Source of the DNA: Nitrosomonas communis
Lineage (GTDB): Bacteria; Pseudomonadota; Gammaproteobacteria; Burkholderiales; Nitrosomonadaceae
NCBI RefSeq assembly: GCF_900114745.1
Contig: NZ_FOUB01000001.1
Coordinates: 124,001-188,000, forward strand
DNA length: 64,000 nt
Reading direction: 5' to 3'
The notes beneath the pieces are model-generated. The model was given only the letters and a program-made list of their open reading frames with translations, was not told the origin of the DNA and made no database searches. The position numbers and the translations under genes are program-made. Shown in pieces: positions 55,044 to 64,000 of this stretch (position 1 is its first letter; each line of letters opens with the position of its first letter).

Positions 55044-56959
55044 GCGATCAATTTATACCTGATAAAGGATGGAAGAATTTATAATCTTTCGGCAATCAAA
55101 AAACCTATTTTCTATACACAACCGGAGACAATTGCTGACAGCATAATCGAAAAAGTTGGTAAACAAATCTATTTAGCTTTGCCGCTTGGCTTGGGTAAAG
55201 CCAACCATATTGCTAATGCTCTGGTGCAATGTGCGGTAAAAGACAGTACCATCAATTTACGCATTTTTACCGCGCTGACACTGGAGCGCCCAGAACTGGA
55301 TAATGAACTTAAACGCCGATTTCTTGAACCTGCATTAGAACGTCTTTTTGGTGATTATCCAGATTTAGAATATGCGAAATTGATGCGGGAGAATAAATTA
55401 CCGCAGAACATCGTAGTTAATGAATTTTTCTTTTTGGCAGGCCGGTGGTTGGGTTTTCCAAAAGCACAACAACGCTATATTCCTGCAAATTATTCACATG
55501 TCTTGATTTATCTATTGGAAAACCGCATTAATGTAGTAGCGCAACTGGTTGCATGTGAAGACCAAGGCTATAGCTTAAGTTGTAACCCGGATATTACGGC
55601 AGATCTTTTAAAAGCACGAAAACAAAAGGCCAGGCAAATTTTATTTTCCCTACCCAAACCAATCACAATCTTCCTTTTATGTATGGTGATTCTCAAGTTG
55701 CAGAACAGGAAATCGATTTGATTCTCGAAAGTCCGGAAACAGATTTTGAACTTTATAGCATCCCTAAAAGACCAGTCAGCCTTGCAGATCAAGCTATCGG
55801 GCTACATGCTGCACGATTGGTTTGTGATGGTGGCACATTGCAGATCGGCATTGGATCAATCGGAGATGCTGTTACGAATGCCCTGATTTTGCGTCATCAA
55901 GAAAATCCTTTGTTTAAGAAATTAATTCATCGTTTAAATAGCCCTCAATTCTCAGATCATTACTATGACATGCCATTTGAAGAAGGGCTCTATGGCATGA
56001 GCGAAATATTTGTGGGTAGTTTCTTAAAATTAGCCGAAAGAGGCATACTCAAACGTGAGGTTGATGGTGCAATACTGCATAGCGTTTTTTTTGTTGAATG
56101 CAGGGAATTTTATAAAAAATTACGCCAAATGTCTGCTAAAGAACGTGTTCGCTTTCAAATGAAAGCGGTTAGTTTTACGAATGAAATTTATGACGAAGAG
56201 CAGCATAAAAGGCTGGCACGAACTAAAGCCTGTTTTATAAATAACGCTATGCTTGCAACGTTACGTGGGTCTGTCATTTCTGATGCCCTGGAAAACGGAG
56301 CAGTAGTAAGCGGTGTCGGTGGACAATATAATTTTGTTGCCCAGGCTTTTGCGCTGGATAATGCGAGGTCTGTTATCACCCTCAATGCTACACGCCAATC
56401 AAAAGGAAAAATAGTATCAAATATTACTTGGTCCTACGGCCATGAAACGATACCTTGGCATCTAAGAGATATTTTTATAACAGAATATGGCGTGGCGAAT
56501 TTACGTGGCAAATCCGATTCGGAAGCAATTGCCGCCATGCTGGCCATAACGGACTCTCGATTTCAGGGTGACTTGCTGGCACAAGCCAAAGCAGCAGGAA
56601 AAATTAAAAAATGTTGGACCATACCACCAGAACAACGCAATAATACACCGGATCGCATCCGGGAAGTGTTGCAACCAGCCAGGGATGCAGGCTTATTACC
56701 AAAGTTTCCGTTTGGTACAGATTTCACAGAAACCGAACAATATCTTATGCCAGCATTGGAAATCCTGAAGCAAAAATCACATTCAAAAAAGGCACTAGCT
56801 AATCTATTTATCAAAGGATTATTATCAGCAAGTCTATCTCTGGTCGAAGAGGTAAGTTTAGAAAGAATGAAATTAAAAAATCCGACCACCCTTAAAGAAT
56901 ATGGCTATCAAAAATTACTTCTAGCTGCGCTCAAGGAGGCTCATGCTCGGCCAAGGTAA
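55044..56959 (+). pseudogene. Acetyl-CoA hydrolase/CoA-transferase family, frameshifted
   Basis: Two frames rebuild a ~638-residue CoA-transferase. Part 1 (open from 55044, no start codon before 55179) has KPIFYTQPETIADSIIEKVG, LALPLGLGKANHIANALVQC and later YIPANYSHV. Part 2 (from ~55655) has QTNHNLPFMYGDSQVAEQEI, RPVSLADQAIGLHAARLVCD, GGTLQIGIGSIGDAV, AVVSGVGGQYNFVAQAFALD and EYGVANLRGKSDSEAIAAML. The frame changes near 55640-55655, and the 5' end lacks a start, so at least two lesions exist. Family members move CoA between acyl groups or hydrolyse acetyl-CoA. Confidence 0.8.
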
Positions 56960-56966
56960 TGTTTAT

Positions 56967-57957
56967 ATGCGAATTAAGAGCTAACTCGTAAAAAATTCCA
57001 GAAAAATAGAGCCGCAGCCAGCTTTCCGAATACATGCACCATAAGTCCCTTATAAGAACGAACTTTGCTGGCACATTCAATGCCTGTTTTTTCTTCAATC
57101 CAGGCAAATAATGCTTCAATCGGTTGCCGAACGCGAGACACCACTGTAGACAACCATTGATCCTGGAGTTCCAGATGGTGTTGCCCTTTTTGTTTTTTAA
57201 CGGGTGTCAAGACGGTCAGATTCTGAGCTTGTCTTACCTCTTCGGCGTCAGGCCGTTGATAAGCTTTATGACCATACAGTTCGTTGTGGTGCAATTGTAG
57301 CCGAATCTGATCAAATATCTTGCCGTCATGATCACTCGCGCCAGTCACACCAATATACTCAGGGACCGGCAATGAGCCTGGTTGGCGGCGTCTTATGATA
57401 TGAACCCGCACACCATGATAGTACAACTTCTTGGTTGAGCAGTAGCCTGAATCCGCCAACTATTTCGCTACACACGCCTTAAACCGATGGCCTTGCTTGG
57501 GCCTTTACCACCGGAAATGAACTATCAGCCAAGCTTGCCCCGGGTTATTGGCTTCCTGTCCCTGCTGAATCAGTGCCAATAAGGGCACAAATACATCAGT
57601 CACCTGATTCAGGCGCTGAATATAAGCTACATAACTCGGGAGTCGTGGAAATCAATCACGTAAATGACGATCCGCATACTCATAAATACCTTTGATCTCT
57701 CTATGCTTGTCCATTACACCGAACAGGAAGAGGGTAATGACTTCTTCGTCGCTAAAACTTAAATCCGCGTAATGGCTCATTCTTTGGCTATGAACCCAAA
57801 GATTTTGCTGATAATGCTTGCAAACATAGAGATAAATCGTTATTAATCGGTTTTGCCAGTTCATTGTTTACTTTGATTGATTGAGGTTGGGTGATATCTT
57901 CCTCAATAGTTTAATGTTATTGATGGGCTGGCTTCTATTTCAGCTCTTAATTCGCAT
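56967..57957 (-). mobile_element. Decayed DDE insertion sequence with intact 16 bp terminal repeats
   Basis: Bounded by perfect inverted repeats ATGCGAATTAAGAGCT (56967-56982 and, inverted, 57942-57957), total ~990 bp. The minus-strand transposase is broken: the N-terminal part at 57864-57652 (YADLSFSDEEVITLFLFGVM), then stops and a frameshift with RLNQVTDVFVPLLALIQQGQ readable, then 57459-56974 with ADSGYCSTKKLYYHGVRVHI, TGASDHDGKIFDQIRLQ and RQPIEALFAWIEEKTGIECA. IS4/IS982-type DDE transposase; exact family unsure. It abuts the broken CoA-transferase. Non-autonomous now. Confidence 0.75.
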
Positions 57958-58033
57958 TAAAACTGAATATATCTTCACAAATATTATTCATGCATTAATG
58001 ATTGATTATGATCAGTTAAATTTTATTGGGTAA

Positions 58034-58807
58034 GTGAATAAATCTGCTGCAGCGTGCGTTGATCGAGAAAGTGGGTACGAGCAGGGTTTTGAGCATGTGC
58101 TATCCAGTGAGAACGACGTAGTTCATCTCAGCTCAGTCCGTCATTGGGCTGAAACCACGCTTACTATTCAGGGCAGTTACTACGCTCTTGTTGTTTACTC
58201 TGATGCGACCAAGCGACTATCCGTTGAGCTGCGCGAAGTTTCCTGCGATTCTGCGTGTAGGTGAGGCCTTTATTGTTGCCAACCTGGACGAGCTAGCGCA
58301 TTTGCTGTGCCGTGCCGCTGCACTGGCACAGGCGCTGCCGGATCAAACGAGTATTGATTTTGAGTCACAATGCAAAGATGAGCTCGATAAATTTTCTACG
58401 AATTTAATCAAAGACACTGAGATAGAACGTATGGTGCGTCAGCGGGGAGGTCAACAGATTTTTCGTCAGGCAATGCTGGAGTATTGGGGCAATGCCTGTG
58501 CATTTACAGGCATTGCTTTACCCGAGGTGCTGCGTGCTAGTCATGCCAAACCCTGGTTAGAGTGTTTGAGTGATGCCGAACGATTGGAAGTATTCAATGC
58601 TTTTTGCTGAGCGCTAATTTGGATGCTTTGTTTGATCAGTTTATGATTACATTCAGCAACGAAGGAAATTTATTGATTTCATCCCTGCTTAGCGAAATAG
58701 TGCAAAAACAGCTTGGACTGAATGCGCAAATGAGGATGCGCTGGCTGGCACCTAAACATTATCCGTACCTTCAATATTATCAGAATAGCATCATTGCTAT
58801 GCAATGA
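58034..58807 (+). pseudogene. HNH endonuclease-like gene with two single-base frameshifts
   Basis: GTG 58034 opens VDRESGYEQGFEHVLSSEND and ATKRLSVELREV. Removing one T from GTTTCC (~58240) continues as PAILRVGEAFIVANLDELAH, then RQRGGQQIFRQAMLEYWGNA, CAFTGIALPEVLRASHAKPW. Adding one T in GCTTTTTGC (~58598) continues as LLSANLDALFDQFMITF to 58807. The CxxTG...LRASHxxPW...N-x-LLLSANLDALFD pattern is that of HNH_2 nucleases found in restriction/defence loci. No partner methylase or defence gene is nearby. Both lesions are homopolymer single-base changes. Confidence 0.75.
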
Positions 58808-59151
58808 TGCTACTGTTGCGTGGGTTTGGGTGATGCAGAAATGGCCATAAGATTACCTCAGGGACAGGTCGAGAATCAAGAAAAAAGTTTTAAAAAGATG
58901 TCAGCCATTACATAGTGCATGGAGTGCATATCAGTACATCCATCTTCATCAGTACCCTGTCTTGCTTCCTTCAGACGTTATGCCAGTTCTATTGATCCAA
59001 AACCCATCTGCTTCTTCTGCACCAACCGTCTTTTACTTACAGCCATTTTAATTGTTTATCTGGCTAACGGAGGAAGTTGTGCGGAAGCCTTTACAGGTCT
59101 TTCCCTGTCATTGCGAGGAGAAAATGATCATTTGATGCGTTTATGTATTTA
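58808..59151. other. Intergenic stretch, no gene seen
   Basis: Between the broken HNH gene and the convergent J-domain gene. Open frames here are short and lack start signals or recognisable domains. No repeat copy is present. Confidence 0.5.
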
Positions 59152-60315
59152 TTACCTAAACGTACTAATTATCCAATCATCGAGTAAGACCGTATGCGAT
59201 GGTTGATTTTGATCTTTCAGCCAGCGTTTGAAAAATTTGTCATCTTGTACCAGTTGTAAATCCTGCTGCATAGCGTCTATATCCGCTTTGAGCGATACTT
59301 CTTCTCTCCTTAGACTGCGTCGTAGACTAGTTGAACTCGGGATTTCATAAGAACCGAGGCCGAATTCATGACGTGCAGCGTGGCGGCGATGATGCAATTC
59401 GGCTTCGAGTTCTTGGGCTTGCTCCTTGAGTAACCGCGTGAGCGAAGTAATTTTTTCTTCTGCCATTTTAGCGATGGAGGCTGGGTCAGTGAGTTCAGTA
59501 CGTAGCTGGATCTGCAGCAGTGCTATTAAATCACGGCGATCATAAGCAGCATTGGCTTCGCTCATCAAAGCCGTTTTTCGGGCACATTCATCAGGGTCAT
59601 TTTCGCGATCAGGGTGTAGGGCACTGGCGAGCTGGCGGAATACCTTGCGTAAAGTGGTTTCTGCTTCCTCTTGCTCCGCCTTGGCCTTGAGCTGGGCGGC
59701 AGTGGGTTTTCTTTTATGCGCGTGAGCATGTCGGCGTGCTTTTTCTTCAGCTTCAGCCTCGCGTAACCGCGCCATGCCGGCGTTAAATACATCCTGCATG
59801 GTCTCTAGCGAGTCTTCGTCAGTCAGAGATTCGCCTAGCATGTCTTCCATCATCGTGCGCATTTCCTTAATGCTGGCCTGCTCTTTCTGCTCGAGACTTT
59901 CCGTGCTGTGTTTATCATGCAGGACTTGCATTTCTTCATCACCCTGAGCCGCGAGCTGTTCAGAGAGACCGCATAAAATCGTGGTGGCGATACGTTTTTG
60001 TGTGGGAGTTAAGCCCTTGCGCTGCAATCGTTCATCCAGCCATAACACCATTTCCCGCGTGAGCAGTCGCTCACGCTCGCGCAGGGGGGCAATCGTCTGG
60101 TGATATAGCGGGCGATGCGCATCGCTGATGACTTGTAATTCAAGAAGCTGTTTTTTGAGTTTTTCGATACGCTCGAGTAAACGGTTGAAGCGTTGCTGAC
60201 TGGGCGTTAACTGGGAATCTTGTGTAGTCAGTTTCAGTGCAGTCGCGGAATTGTTTACAGTTTGCTCAGAGGTGGCAGGTGTTTCATTGCTGAATAAATC
60301 GAATTGGTGAGACAT
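59152..60315 (-). CDS. J-domain (DnaJ-like) coiled-coil protein
   Basis: 387 residues from ATG 60315 (60321 two codons earlier is possible). Strongly helical and charged, with coiled coils at ~40-75 and ~130-225. Near residue 225-275 lies a divergent J-domain: LRKVFRQLASALHPDRENDP with the HPD tripeptide, then ARKTALMSEANAAYDRRDLI. A further coiled coil follows (LLKEQAQELEAELHHRR). It would stimulate an Hsp70 ATPase. The J-domain is internal, not N-terminal, so it is a class C-type protein. No adjacent dnaK-like gene. Gene is intact. Confidence 0.85.
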   Translation of the reverse strand: MSHQFDLFSNETPATSEQTVNNSATALKLTTQDSQLTPSQQRFNRLLERIEKLKKQLLELQVISDAHRPLYHQTIAPLRERERLLTREMVLWLDERLQRKGLTPTQKRIATTILCGLSEQLAAQGDEEMQVLHDKHSTESLEQKEQASIKEMRTMMEDMLGESLTDEDSLETMQDVFNAGMARLREAEAEEKARRHAHAHKRKPTAAQLKAKAEQEEAETTLRKVFRQLASALHPDRENDPDECARKTALMSEANAAYDRRDLIALLQIQLRTELTDPASIAKMAEEKITSLTRLLKEQAQELEAELHHRRHAARHEFGLGSYEIPSSTSLRRSLRREEVSLKADIDAMQQDLQLVQDDKFFKRWLKDQNQPSHTVLLDDWIISTFR

Positions 60316-60607
60316 AATCATCCTGTCTAGTCAGTTGGGTTGGATAATGAAAGTATTTTTAGAGTCCGAATAATTTTACAAAGTGCCTGGGTAGTGGAGA
60401 AAAGATTATATCTCTCTAAATGATAGAAAATCATAGAACTTTTTCCTTCTGCTGGGGTCGATAGATTCGTAGTTTTGAGAAAAATGAAGTATTTTCAAGC
60501 CGTCTATTGTAGTAGCGATGATGGAATGACCCGTCCTTCCGTTATATACTTACCAGGCTGTTCAAAATAATGCATTCAATTTCCAGCTAAGCTACTTGTA
60601 ATATTCC

Positions 60608-61936
60608 GTGAGTAATAAACTATATATTAAAACTTTTGGTTGCCAGATGAACGAGTATGACTCGGATAAAATGGCGGATGTACTTCATGCTGCAAAGGGT
60701 ATGGAGTTAACCGATAATCCCGATGAAGCCGATGTGATTTTGTTCAATACTTGCTCTGTGCGTGAGAAAGCGCAAGAAAAAGTTTTTCATGATCTCGGGC
60801 GGGTGCGGCATCTAAAAAAAATTAAGCCGAATCTGTTGATTGGTGTAGGAGGCTGTGTGGCCAGTCAGGAAGGGGCAGAAATTGTCAAACGTGCTCCTTT
60901 TGTGGATCTGGTGTTTGGACCACAAACACTACATCGTTTGCCGGAATTGATCAAGGAACGTGAAGCGACCGGTCGACCACAAGTGGATATTTCTTTTCCT
61001 GAAATTGAAAAATTCGATCATTTGCCGCCAGCTCGCACAGAAGGAGTGACGGCTTTTGTTTCCATCATGGAAGGCTGCAGCAAGTACTGTAGTTTTTGTG
61101 TGGTGCCGTATACGCGTGGTGAAGAGGTATCGCGTCCGCTCAATGATGTGCTGGTTGAGGTTGTCGGACTGGCAGTGCAGGGTATCAAGGAAATCACCTT
61201 GCTTGGACAGAATGTCAATGCCTATCGTGGCGAAATGGATGAGGGTGAAATCGCTGATTTTGCCCTATTGCTTGAGTATATCCATGAGATTCCTGGCATT
61301 GAACGTATTCGCTATACGACCTCGCATCCTCGGGAATTTACTACTCGTCTGATTGAGGTCTATGCGAAATTGCCGAAAGTAGTCAGCCATTTGCACTTGC
61401 CTGTTCAATCGGGTGCAGACAGAGTTCTGGCAGCGATGAAACGTGGCTACAGCGCGCTCGAATATAAATCGATTATCCGCAAAATACGTGCAGTACGTCC
61501 TGATATTTCGATCAGTTCGGATTTTATTATTGGATTTCCGGGTGAGACCGATGCCGATTTTGAAGCGACCATGAAGCTGGTTGAAGACGTGAATTTTGAT
61601 GAATCATTCAGTTTCATTTATAGCCCACGACCAGGCACCCCTGCTGCTGACTTGCCCGATGATACTTCCCATGAAACCAAACTGGCGCGGCTGTATCGTC
61701 TTCAGGAAAAAATTGCTCAGCAAGCACAAGCTATTAGTCAGGGAATGGTAGGAACAAGTCAACGTATATTGGTAGAGGGGCCTTCCAAAAAGAACCCTGA
61801 TGAATTTTGTGGTAGGACTGATAATAATCGGGTAGTTAACTTTTCAGGGGCACCTGATCTGGTGGGTCATTTTATCAATATCAGGATTACAGCTGCCTTG
61901 TCTCATTCATTACGTGGAGAAATTATCCATGAGTAG
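60608..61936 (+). CDS. miaB: tRNA-2-methylthio-N6-dimethylallyladenosine synthase
   Basis: 442 residues from GTG 60608. Radical-SAM methylthiotransferase modifying A37 of tRNAs. N-terminal UPF0004 cysteines ([36 protein letters not shown]), the radical-SAM CxxxCxxC in [19 protein letters not shown] near 154, [12 protein letters not shown], and a C-terminal TRAM domain ([20 protein letters not shown]). Length and order are typical. First gene of the miaB-ybeZ-ybeY-corC operon. Confidence 0.97.
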   Translation: MSNKLYIKTFGCQMNEYDSDKMADVLHAAKGMELTDNPDEADVILFNTCSVREKAQEKVFHDLGRVRHLKKIKPNLLIGVGGCVASQEGAEIVKRAPFVDLVFGPQTLHRLPELIKEREATGRPQVDISFPEIEKFDHLPPARTEGVTAFVSIMEGCSKYCSFCVVPYTRGEEVSRPLNDVLVEVVGLAVQGIKEITLLGQNVNAYRGEMDEGEIADFALLLEYIHEIPGIERIRYTTSHPREFTTRLIEVYAKLPKVVSHLHLPVQSGADRVLAAMKRGYSALEYKSIIRKIRAVRPDISISSDFIIGFPGETDADFEATMKLVEDVNFDESFSFIYSPRPGTPAADLPDDTSHETKLARLYRLQEKIAQQAQAISQGMVGTSQRILVEGPSKKNPDEFCGRTDNNRVVNFSGAPDLVGHFINIRITAALSHSLRGEIIHE

Positions 61937-62027
61937 CGATCGAGCGACCAATAAACGCTTTATTATCACTTGCAATCTATCGTAACCCCTGCGAGAATCA
62001 ATACGTCGCATTTATTTAACAAAAGTC

Positions 62028-63008
62028 TTGAAACCAAAACCTGTCGAGATTACTTTTTCTCCGGTTGATAACCGGCGTCTAGCCAATCTCTGTGGCGCGC
62101 TAGATGAAAACCTTAAACAAATTGAAAATGCGCTGGATGTCGTAATCGCACGGCGCGGTGAACATTTTAGTCTGCGCGGCCAAGCAAATCAGACGCAGCT
62201 TGCTGCCCAAACCCTGAAGAATTTATACAACCAGTCACACCATCATCTTAGCGTAGAGCAAGTGCAACTCGGTTTGATCGAGATAACTAACGCATCCCAT
62301 TCTTCGCAGCCGGCTGTGGATGAATTGGCGGATGCTGAGTTAGCGGTACCGAAACTGATCACGCGACGTAGCAATTTACATGGTCGCACGCCACGGCAGG
62401 TGCAATACCTGCAGCAAATCCAGGATCATGATATTACCTTTGGCATTGGCCCGGCAGGTACCGGTAAAACCTATCTGGCGGTGGCTAGTGCGGTCGACGC
62501 ATTGGAACGTGAAACGGTTTCACGCATTATCCTGGTGCGGCCCGCAGTCGAAGCGGGGGAGCGTTTGGGGTTTTTGCCAGGGGATATGGTGCAAAAAGTC
62601 GATCCCTATTTACGCCCACTTTATGATGCGCTATATGATCTCATGGGCTTTGATAAAACCGGCAAGCAGTTTGAACGCAATACCATTGAAATTGCTCCGC
62701 TAGCATTCATGCGTGGACGTACCTTAAATCAATCGTTCATTATTCTGGATGAAGCCCAGAACACAACGCCAGAACAGATGAAAATGTTCCTGACACGAAT
62801 AGGTTTTGGTTCCAAAGCCGTCATCACAGGCGATATTACCCAAATTGATCTACCCAAGAATCAGAAGAGTGGTTTGATCGATGCAGAGCATGCCTTGGGA
62901 AAAATACGGGGGATAGCCTTTACCCATTTCAAAACTGAAGACGTCGTACGCCATCCGCTGGTGCAGCGTATTGTCGACGCTTACGAGAAGCATGAAAAAC
63001 GTCAGTAA
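62028..63008 (+). CDS. ybeZ: PhoH-like ATPase (YbeZ)
   Basis: 326 residues from TTG 62028; no ATG gives the full N-terminus. KH-like/N-terminal domain, then the PhoH ATPase: Walker A GIGPAGTGKTYLAVA near 139, RPAVEAGERLGFLPGDM near 170, DEAQNTTPEQMKMFLTR near 240 (Walker B), and TGDITQIDLPKNQKSG near 268. Partner of YbeY in rRNA maturation and ribosome quality control. It overlaps ybeY by 17 bp. Confidence 0.94.
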   Translation: MKPKPVEITFSPVDNRRLANLCGALDENLKQIENALDVVIARRGEHFSLRGQANQTQLAAQTLKNLYNQSHHHLSVEQVQLGLIEITNASHSSQPAVDELADAELAVPKLITRRSNLHGRTPRQVQYLQQIQDHDITFGIGPAGTGKTYLAVASAVDALERETVSRIILVRPAVEAGERLGFLPGDMVQKVDPYLRPLYDALYDLMGFDKTGKQFERNTIEIAPLAFMRGRTLNQSFIILDEAQNTTPEQMKMFLTRIGFGSKAVITGDITQIDLPKNQKSGLIDAEHALGKIRGIAFTHFKTEDVVRHPLVQRIVDAYEKHEKRQ

Positions 63009-63474
63009 GGTTCCCGAACCTTCCTCTGCCACAAATCATAAAAAGTTTAAATTAGTGCTGCAATATGCTGCTGAATTTCCCGGAACACCCAGACGGTTGC
63101 AGTTCCGTAAATGGGTGAATGCGGCATTGATGCAAAGTGCGGAGATCGTCTTGCGGATTGTGGACGAAGAAGAAGGCAGAGAGCTCAATCGCCATTTTCG
63201 TGGTAAAGACAAAGCCACCAATGTCTTGACATTTATCTACGATGAGCCGCAATCCTTGTCAGGCGATATCGTGCTTTGTGCCCCGGTTATCATCAATGAA
63301 GCACAACAACAAAAAAAAAATTTGGTTGCACATTATGCTCATTTGACAGTACATGGTGTATTGCACTTGCAAGGTTATGATCACGAGCATGAAGCAGATG
63401 CGACGATCATGGAGCAACTTGAAACAGAAATTGTCACCCGGCTAGGCTATGCCGATCCTTATTATGAACAATAA
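62992..63474 (+). CDS. ybeY: Endoribonuclease YbeY
   Basis: 160 residues from ATG 62992 (62971 also in frame). Zinc metalloprotein for 16S rRNA 3' maturation. Signature VHGVLHLQGYDHEHE near 120 with the H-x3-H-x5-H zinc site, and RHFRGKDKATNVLTFIYDEP near 68. Located between ybeZ and the corC-type gene as in most proteobacteria. Confidence 0.95.
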   Translation: MKNVSKVPEPSSATNHKKFKLVLQYAAEFPGTPRRLQFRKWVNAALMQSAEIVLRIVDEEEGRELNRHFRGKDKATNVLTFIYDEPQSLSGDIVLCAPVIINEAQQQKKNLVAHYAHLTVHGVLHLQGYDHEHEADATIMEQLETEIVTRLGYADPYYEQ

Positions 63475-63527
63475 GGTTGCGATAGCTTTCGTTCACAATC
63501 CAGTTTTTTTATAGCACTATTCAATCA

Positions 63528-64000
63528 ATGATGAAATTAATCATGAATAATTCCTCCCATAAAGTCAGTTGGTTTGAACATCTCGGTTCACTCCTTTTTC
63601 GCCAACCGGAAGATCGTGAGCAGCTGGTGGCTTTATTGCACTCTGCGTATGAACGTAATCTGCTCGATGCCGATGCACTGGCCATGATTGAAGGGGTATT
63701 GCATGTATCCGAAATGCAGGTGCGTGATATCATGGTGCCGCGCTCACAAATGGATACCATTGATATCAGCGAAAAACCAGATGAATTCATTCCATATGTT
63801 ATTGAAAAGGGACATTCGCGTTTTCCTGTCACCGATGGCAATAAAGATCATGTGATTGGTATTTTGTTGGCAAAAGATTTGCTACGCTATTATGCAGGAG
63901 AAGAAGCGTTTGATGTGCGTGATATGCTCCGTCCAGCCGTGTTTATTCCTGAGTCCAAGCGCCTTAATATCTTACTCAAGGACTTCCGCCGTAGTCGCAA
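63528..64000 (+). CDS. corC: HlyC/CorC-family CBS-domain transporter component (3' end outside window)
   Basis: Frame open from ATG 63528 (63531 and 63543 also possible) to the window edge, 157 residues seen of an expected ~280-290. SWFEHLGSLLFRQPEDREQL near 14, MIEGVLHVSEMQVRDIMVPR near 54 that leads into the first CBS domain, then HSRFPVTDGNKDHVIGILLA near 96 and a second CBS starting at DVRDMLRPAVFIPES. E. coli CorC affects magnesium/cobalt efflux. Last gene of the miaB operon as seen here. Confidence 0.9.
   Translation, partial: MMKLIMNNSSHKVSWFEHLGSLLFRQPEDREQLVALLHSAYERNLLDADALAMIEGVLHVSEMQVRDIMVPRSQMDTIDISEKPDEFIPYVIEKGHSRFPVTDGNKDHVIGILLAKDLLRYYAGEEAFDVRDMLRPAVFIPESKRLNILLKDFRRSR

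Noticed and set aside
58919-59206. 95-codon plus-strand frame
   Set aside because: Overlaps the 3' end of the J-domain gene, lacks a ribosome site and resembles no protein family.
1-64000. CRISPR array, rRNA operon, prophage or integrative element
   Set aside because: No regularly spaced repeats, no rRNA sequence, no phage structural or integrase genes. Dispersed repeats are not array-like.

Overview
The window looks like a chromosomal segment of a betaproteobacterium, most likely of the Nitrosomonadaceae (Nitrosomonas-like). The basis is the gene order of the housekeeping blocks (minCDE; lolB-ispE-tRNA-Gln-prs-rplY-pth-ychF; miaB-ybeZ-ybeY-corC), a moderate GC content by eye, and a dispersed ~100 bp repeat with many relic IS elements. 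The genus is an inference; no ammonia-oxidation gene lies in the window.

Layout. 0-3 kb: 3' part of pgm and complete pgi (sugar phosphate metabolism). 3-26 kb: a long accessory region of envelope, periplasmic and lipoprotein genes. It holds a DUF3313 lipoprotein, a tandemly duplicated exported protein followed by a DUF4239 membrane protein, a YSC84/DUF2092/Gly-Arg-rich operon, an outer-membrane channel-like protein, a sulfotransferase plus carbohydrate-active cluster, and a minus-strand group of Gly-zipper, Rap1a-like, alpha/beta-hydrolase and DUF4105 proteins. 26.8-38.5 kb: one long type II secretion/type IV pilus-like operon (gspG, F, E; PilM/N/O/P-like proteins; a cohesin-tailed secretin; three pseudopilin-like proteins) followed by a TPR lipoprotein. 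38.7-47.3 kb: an Slp lipoprotein, then minCDE, lolB, ispE, tRNA-Gln(TTG), prs, rplY, pth and ychF. 47.4-60.3 kb: a second accessory region with relic transposases, an IS200/IS605 element, a broken alginate-export-type porin, an M20 amidohydrolase/carboxylate-amine ligase pair, a broken CoA-transferase, a broken HNH nuclease and a J-domain protein. 60.6-64 kb: miaB-phoH(ybeZ)-ybeY-corC.

Two dispersed sequence families stand out. The first is a ~100 bp element with long terminal inverted repeats. There are eight copies here, counting one half copy and one interrupted by IS200/IS605. Two copies sit inside relic transposase genes, so the element has moved. The second is a ~50 bp block made of a perfect or near-perfect TACGTR-N4-YACGTA palindrome, exactly 21 nt, then an AATAATCTA-like box. 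It lies upstream of four transcription units of the 5-24 kb envelope region and looks like the control site of an unrecognised regulon.

Gene decay is concentrated in accessory genes: glucosidase, SemiSWEET, two exported proteins, alginate-export porin, CoA-transferase and HNH nuclease all carry frameshifts and/or in-frame stops. The housekeeping and secretion genes read cleanly. I read this as real pseudogene formation, although some single-base homopolymer changes could be sequence errors.
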